Positions 51,235 to 55,033 of a stretch of 55,033 bases of DNA are shown here, piece by piece. A program made the position numbers and the translations under genes. Numbering within the stretch: position 1 is the stretch's first letter; the number at the start of each line of letters is the position of its first letter. The notes beneath the pieces were generated by a model, which had not been told where the DNA came from, made no database searches, and worked only from the letters and a program-made list of their open reading frames with translations. The stretch covers positions 1 through 55,033 of the forward strand of contig CANQUG010000018.1 in NCBI GenBank assembly GCA_947626985.1, given 5' to 3'. This DNA comes from an uncultured Lachnospiraceae bacterium (GTDB lineage Bacteria; Bacillota; Clostridia; Lachnospirales; Lachnospiraceae).

Positions 51235-52572
51235 ATGAAACTTCAAATCCCTTCCCATGTGGAGGTTATCATCAGAACACTGGAGAAAAACGGCCATGAG
51301 GCTTACGTGGTGGGCGGCTGTGTCCGCGACCTGCTTCTGGGACGGAATCCCGATGACTGGGATATTACCACCTCCGCCAGACCGGAGCAGGTGAAGGCCC
51401 TGTTCCGCCGTACGGTGGATACGGGCCTGAAGCACGGTACGGTTACTGTGCTCATGGATAAAGAGAGCTATGAAGTTACCACTTACCGCATCGACGGAGA
51501 ATATGAGGACGGCCGTCATCCCAGAGACGTGACCTTTACCTCCAGTCTGGAGGAGGATCTGAAGCGGAGGGATTTTACCATCAACGCGATGGCCTATAAT
51601 CCCTCCGCAGGTCTGGTGGACCTTTTTCAGGGCTGTCAGGATATGGCGGAGAAACGGATCCGCTGCGTGGGGGATCCGGCGGAGCGGTTTACGGAGGACG
51701 CCCTGCGGATCATGCGTGCTGTCCGTTTTTCCGCACAGCTGGGATTTGAGATCGAGGAAAAAACCCGGGAGGCTCTTCGGGTGATGTCTCCCAACCTGAG
51801 ACATGTAAGCGCGGAGCGCATCCGCACAGAACTGGTGAAGCTTTTGCTGTCCCCTAATCCGGACTTTCTCCGGGAAGCCTACGAAACGGGAATTACCAGA
51901 GAGTTTCTGCCGGAGTTTGACGTCTGCATGGTCACGGAGCAGAATACCCCTCATCATTGCTTTACTGTGGGCGAGCATATCCTTCACAGTCTCACCCTGG
52001 TGCGGGCGGATAAGATTCTCCGGCTCACCATGCTCCTTCACGACATCGGCAAGCCTGCAGTGAAGCGCACGGATGAAAACGGACGGGATCATTTCAAGAT
52101 CCATGGTCCGAAGAGCGAGGAAATGGCATACGAAATTCTCCGCCGTCTGAAGCTGGACAACGACACCATCCAGAAGGTATGCACCCTGATTAAATGGCAT
52201 GATTACCGTCCGGAGCCGGAGCCTGTATCTGTCCGGCGCGCCATGAATAAGATCGGCGAAGAACTCTTTCCCCTTTATCTGGAGGTCCAGAGAGCGGACA
52301 CACTGGCTCAGAGCACATACCGCCGGGAAGAAAAGCTGGAACGCCTTCAGGGCGTCTGCCGGTGCTATGACCGGATTCAGGAGGAGAAACAGTGCATATC
52401 CCTGAAAACCCTGGCCGTATCCGGCAGGGATCTCATCAAAGCCGGATACCGTCCCGGCCCGGAGATCGGAGTTGTTCTTTCGCAGATGCTGGAGCATGTT
52501 CTGGAGTTTCCGGAAGACAATATAGAAGAAATCCTCATGGAAAAATTGCGCGCCGGGGAATTTCCATTTTAA
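51235..52572 (+). CDS. cca: CCA tRNA nucleotidyltransferase
   Basis: The 445-residue class II enzyme adds or repairs the 3' CCA of tRNAs. The head domain has AYVVGGCVRDLLLGRNPDDW with metal-binding Asp41 and Asp43 (DDWDIT), RRDFTINAMAYNP and RIMRAVRFSAQLGFEI. A helical C-terminal part with an HD-like segment (LTMLLHDIGKP, KWHDYRPEPE) follows, as in bacterial enzymes with phosphohydrolase activity. I start at ATG 51235 (AAAGGATG upstream); the frame is open to 51136. It is 128 bases after proS. Confidence 0.9.
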   Translation: MKLQIPSHVEVIIRTLEKNGHEAYVVGGCVRDLLLGRNPDDWDITTSARPEQVKALFRRTVDTGLKHGTVTVLMDKESYEVTTYRIDGEYEDGRHPRDVTFTSSLEEDLKRRDFTINAMAYNPSAGLVDLFQGCQDMAEKRIRCVGDPAERFTEDALRIMRAVRFSAQLGFEIEEKTREALRVMSPNLRHVSAERIRTELVKLLLSPNPDFLREAYETGITREFLPEFDVCMVTEQNTPHHCFTVGEHILHSLTLVRADKILRLTMLLHDIGKPAVKRTDENGRDHFKIHGPKSEEMAYEILRRLKLDNDTIQKVCTLIKWHDYRPEPEPVSVRRAMNKIGEELFPLYLEVQRADTLAQSTYRREEKLERLQGVCRCYDRIQEEKQCISLKTLAVSGRDLIKAGYRPGPEIGVVLSQMLEHVLEFPEDNIEEILMEKLRAGEFPF

Positions 52573-52655
52573 TGTCGAATGAATGATATACTGATGGTTG
52601 TTCTTGACGCTTTCTGCTGTTTGCCATAGAAATAGAATTTTCTTTATGATACATC

Positions 52656-52684
52656 TTGTATTTACTGGGTTTATAGTATATTCT
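52656..52684 (+). promoter_or_regulatory. Putative promoter of the toxin-antitoxin pair
   Basis: TTGTAT (52656-52661) and TATTCT (52679-52684) are 17 bp apart, about 24 bases before the antitoxin ATG. Confidence 0.5.
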
Positions 52685-52707
52685 ATAAAGAAAAGGAGGC
52701 GTTTCCA

Positions 52708-52977
52708 ATGGCTGTTAAAGCTTTGAATATTAAAATGGAGGAATCGGAAATCCGTGAAATGAAGAAAGTTGCGTCCGTATTTCATATGACAGTGACGGAC
52801 GTCATGAAAGAAGCGATAGGTGAATATATTGCGAAGATGAAAAAAGATCCGTTTTATCGATTGACTGCGAATGTGGAGGAGGCCTCTGCAGAGGAATCTG
52901 CTGAGGTTCTCGGAGCGATTGAAGAACTGTCCGATGATGATCTGAGTATCGCTTCTGTTCGACGGTTTGATGTCTGA
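52708..52977 (+). CDS. RelB-like antitoxin (ribbon-helix-helix)
   Basis: The 89-residue protein has an N-terminal ribbon-helix-helix (KALNIKMEESEIREMKKVAS and VTDVMKEAIGEYIAKM) and an acidic C-terminal segment (SAEESAEVLGAIEELSDDDL) that would bind and mask the toxin. AAAGGAGG precedes ATG 52708. The toxin gene starts 13 bases after its stop. Confidence 0.85.
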   Translation: MAVKALNIKMEESEIREMKKVASVFHMTVTDVMKEAIGEYIAKMKKDPFYRLTANVEEASAEESAEVLGAIEELSDDDLSIASVRRFDV

Positions 52978-52990
52978 CCGGAGGTATGAG

Positions 52991-53293
52991 ATGGGGGGTA
53001 AGAAAGGTTTTTTTTATGAAATTACATATACAAAAGTGGCTGAGAAATTCTTCCGGGTTCATGAGGATGTAAGAAAACAGTATGAAGATGCAGTCAGGGA
53101 ACTGCTCATGGGTGAGCATCCTGAAAAGATTAACGTAAAAAGAATTAAAGGAAAGCGGAATGATTACTACAGAATACGTCTTGGAGCATGGCGTATAGTT
53201 TACGGGATCATAAATGGGAAAATTGTTGTGATCACTACGCTGCTTGCTGGCCCGAGGGGAGATGTATATAAAAAGATGGATGGCCTGAACTGA
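52991..53293 (+). CDS. RelE/ParE-superfamily toxin
   Basis: The 100-residue protein has the RelE fold: FFYEITYTKVAEKFFRVH, the helical VRKQYEDAVRELLMGEHPEK, INVKRIKGKRNDYYRIRLGA and WRIVYGIINGKIVVITTLLA. RelE-type toxins cut mRNA on the ribosome; ParE-type members block gyrase. The basic KRIKGKRNDYYRIR region suits a RelE-like RNase, but this is not proof. CGGAGG (52979-52984) fits ATG 52991 better than the upstream TTG 52967, which would overlap the antitoxin. Confidence 0.87.
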   Translation: MGGKKGFFYEITYTKVAEKFFRVHEDVRKQYEDAVRELLMGEHPEKINVKRIKGKRNDYYRIRLGAWRIVYGIINGKIVVITTLLAGPRGDVYKKMDGLN

Positions 53294-53383
53294 CGGAATG
53301 GCCGGGTGCCTTTCCGCATTGTGAATATCCCCCGTTTTCCCCTCATAAGATAGAAGGTACAAAATCAAGAGGGGGACACGCAA

Positions 53384-54367
53384 TTGTATGATTACGGACT
53401 CAGTATCCTGGAACAGTACGGGCTTACAGCCAAAACCTCTTCCCGCACCAGAGGGGCGCTGCTGTGCCGTACCGACCAGGGGGTTCTCATTGTGAAGGAG
53501 TTCCACGGTTCGGAGAAAAAACTGAAAAAACAGCAGGAGCTGCTGCTTGCCCTTTCCGAAAGCGGGTTTCATGTGGACAGTTTCCTGGAAAATCAGGAAG
53601 GCTCCCTCATCAGCTGCGACAGGGACGGAATTCCCTATACCCTGCAGCGATGGTTCGAGGGCCGCGAATGTGATACCAGATCCAGAGAAGACATTCTGAA
53701 AAGCGTCCGTTCTCTGGCCGGATTACATAAGGCTATGAAACTGGAGCCGACAGAGGACTATGCGGAGAAATCTCTGGAGGATGAGTTTGTCCGCCATAAT
53801 CAGGAACTGCGGAAGATCCGGAAGTTTATCCGGAAGAAAAGCCCCGCCTGCCCCTTTGAGAAGGATTTTCTCTCCAGTGTGGAGTGGTTTCTGGATCAGG
53901 GAGAAAAGGCTCTCTGCATGCTGAGGGAATCCTCCTATCACGAGCTCCGGCAGAGTTCCCTGGACAGAGGGCTGGTCTGCCACGGAGACTTTAATCAGCA
54001 CAATGTGTGGATGCTGAAAAACACCTTCGCCGTCACGAACTTCGACCACTGGGTATTTGATGTTCAGATGGCGGATCTCTATCATTTCATGCGAAAAATT
54101 CTGGAAAAGTACAGCTGGGATATTTCTCTGGCAAAAGAGATGCTGTACGCCTATCACAGGGAGCGCCCCATCACCGGGGAAGAATGGCAGAATCTGCGGG
54201 TCCGCTTCACCTATCCTGAAAAATACTGGAAGCTTTCCAATTATTATTACACCCACAATAAAGCTTGGATCTCGGAAAAAAATGCAGAAAAGCTGAAAAC
54301 CCTCATCGCCCGGAAGGAACTCTGGGAAACCTTCACCGCTGCCTGCTTTTCCGATTATCCCTTTTAA
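53384..54367 (+). CDS. CotS-like kinase-fold protein (aminoglycoside phosphotransferase superfamily)
   Basis: The 327-residue protein resembles CotS/YutH spore-coat-associated proteins with a protein-kinase-like/APH fold. It has GVLIVKEFHGSEKKLKKQQE (ATP-lysine region), ACLVCHGDFNQHNVW-like catalytic loop (exact sequence LVCHGDFNQHN, catalytic Asp) and the following VTNFDHWVFDVQMADLYHFM (metal-binding D region, where the first Asp is preceded by NF rather than the usual ID). CotS-type proteins occur in spore formers, which hints at sporulation ability. Start is TTG 53384 with GAGGGGG upstream; no in-frame ATG lies near. Confidence 0.82.
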   Translation: MYDYGLSILEQYGLTAKTSSRTRGALLCRTDQGVLIVKEFHGSEKKLKKQQELLLALSESGFHVDSFLENQEGSLISCDRDGIPYTLQRWFEGRECDTRSREDILKSVRSLAGLHKAMKLEPTEDYAEKSLEDEFVRHNQELRKIRKFIRKKSPACPFEKDFLSSVEWFLDQGEKALCMLRESSYHELRQSSLDRGLVCHGDFNQHNVWMLKNTFAVTNFDHWVFDVQMADLYHFMRKILEKYSWDISLAKEMLYAYHRERPITGEEWQNLRVRFTYPEKYWKLSNYYYTHNKAWISEKNAEKLKTLIARKELWETFTAACFSDYPF

Positions 54368-54388
54368 TTATCCTGTGTTTTTTAATAT

Positions 54389-54486
54389 ATCACCCTCCCG
54401 GAACGTCGGACCTCCATAATATAGGAGGCGCAGACAGCTCAGCGCGTCTGCCCGGTCTGCTCCGCTTTCCGTCAGGGTGATTTTTT
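54389..54486 (+). ncRNA. Branched structured RNA ending in a terminator
   Basis: ATCACCCT (54389-54396) pairs with AGGGTGAT (54474-54481), followed by TTTTTT. Inside, CGGAA pairs with TTCCG, and two further hairpins form: CCTCC / GGAGG and GCAGAC / GTCTGC. A simple terminator would need only one stem, so this 93-base multibranched fold may be a small RNA or a regulatory 3' region of the CotS-like gene. Confidence 0.45.
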
Positions 54487-54505
54487 ATAGAAAGCTTTTA
54501 TTTCG

Positions 54506-54661
54506 CCGAACAGGATAAATTCTCTGATATCCCGCCCAAGATAATTTCCCCGATTTGCTTCCTAGGACAGATTTTCTGATTTCCCGAACAGGATAGATTT
54601 CCTGATTTGCCACCCAGGCAGGCTTTCCGATTCACAAAACAGGAATAAATTTCCTGAAAAA
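54506..54661. repeat. 26-bp degenerate tandem repeats, six units
   Basis: Units begin at about 54506, 54531, 54558, 54584, 54610 and 54636. The consensus is CCGAACAGGATAAATTTCCT followed by GATTTG. Identity between units is moderate. They stand between the branched RNA and copy C of the structured element. Confidence 0.7.
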
Positions 54662-54672
54662 TACGACATACA

Positions 54673-54851
54673 GCAGGCAGGACTGTGCTTCCTGTCTGGC
54701 AGACCGTTTGGGCGCGGTTTTAACGGAGGCGAAATCCACCGCTTACGGAGACTTAGGCGCGAAGGCTCTTCCTGAGCGCCTTAGCCGGAGTTAGCGGTTA
54801 GTTCGACGGAGTGTTGCGCCGTCAACAGACAGGAAGCACAGTCCTGCCTGC
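54673..54851 (+). repeat. Structured intergenic element, copy C of three
   Basis: The 179-base element has a perfect 26-bp closing helix (54673-54698 with 54826-54851; it starts GCAGGCAGGACTG) and is nearly identical to copy A. The outermost pairs differ from A (GCAGGCAGG versus GCTGTCAGG), with matching changes on the other arm. The remaining bases, 54852-55033, hold a small GGCAAA / TTTGCC hairpin and nothing else I can identify. Confidence 0.85.
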
Positions 54852-55033
54852 GTCCGTCAGAAGCGTGCGCTTATGAACGGAAGGCAAAGTACCGTTTTGC
54901 CAGTGCCCGTCCGAAGCATGCGCCGACGAACAGATAGCTAAGCCCAATCATCCTGTATCCGTCAGAGATGAAAAAATTATCCCGTCCGTCATACAGGCAG
55001 AAACTGAAAAAAAGCCGTAAAATCAACCGTTTT

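Noticed and set aside
54506-54661. Possible CRISPR array
   Set aside because: 26-bp units are contiguous and degenerate, with no spacers.

Overview
The window reads as chromosome of a gut-type clostridium, most likely a Lachnospiraceae member. The grounds are the moderately GC-rich Firmicutes-style genes with strong GGAGG ribosome sites and TTG/GTG starts, two YesM/YesN-type two-component systems, several carbohydrate ABC importers paired with glycosidases, a T-box ahead of an archaeal-type prolyl-tRNA synthetase, an archaeal-type aspartyl-tRNA synthetase, and no outer-membrane genes. No rRNA, tRNA, CRISPR or intact insertion sequence was seen.

Layout. 1-3374: a stand-alone DMSO-reductase-family molybdoenzyme with an incomplete iron-sulfur cysteine set, followed by an IS4-type transposase relic. 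3441-11843: a sugar locus made of response regulator, histidine kinase, solute-binding protein, two permeases and a GH29 alpha-L-fucosidase; it lacks its own ATPase. 12398-18634: mostly housekeeping and solitary genes (phosphoesterase, AspRS, nitroreductase, membrane protein, metallo-beta-lactamase-fold hydrolase, EamA transporter), separated by intergenic tandem repeats. 18671-23375: a second sugar-type ABC importer with its own MsmK/UgpC-type ATPase, which may also energise the ATPase-less importers; its binding protein carries both a lipobox and a C-terminal membrane helix. 23922-24776: a secreted acidic protein. 24879-28327: an apparently acquired island (relaxase/recombinase relic, XRE regulator, ABC exporter, a further relic). 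28454-30142: an orphan Phd-type antitoxin and a truncated AAA protein. 30346-36129: a complete oligopeptide importer, oppABCDF. 36395-39858: an AAA/DUF4143 protein, the Sua5/TsaC threonylcarbamoyl-AMP synthase and RpiB. 39978-49182: a third sugar locus with a divergent YesN/YesM pair, binding protein, two permeases, a GH172 (DUF2961) glycosidase and a second, lipoprotein-type binding protein. 49252-52572: T-box, proS and cca. 52708-54367: a RelB/RelE-like toxin-antitoxin pair and a CotS-like kinase-fold protein.

How it works together. The sugar loci follow one scheme: a membrane kinase probably senses an extracellular glycan signal, its AraC-type regulator switches on a binding protein plus two permeases, and a cytoplasmic glycosidase (fucosidase or GH172) processes the imported oligosaccharide. 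In three importers the binding-protein gene is separated from the permeases by strong hairpins, which should give more binding protein than permease.

Most noteworthy structure. A ~180-nt element occurs three times (23511-23689, 39107-39286, 54673-54851), always in the same orientation between genes. Each copy is closed by a 25-26 bp terminal helix, and the copies differ by compensating changes on both arms of this and two inner helices while unpaired core sequences stay constant. That is the signature of a selected structure, so this is a candidate undescribed structured RNA or mobile repeat family. The window also has at least five unrelated intergenic tandem-repeat arrays (20-71 bp periods).
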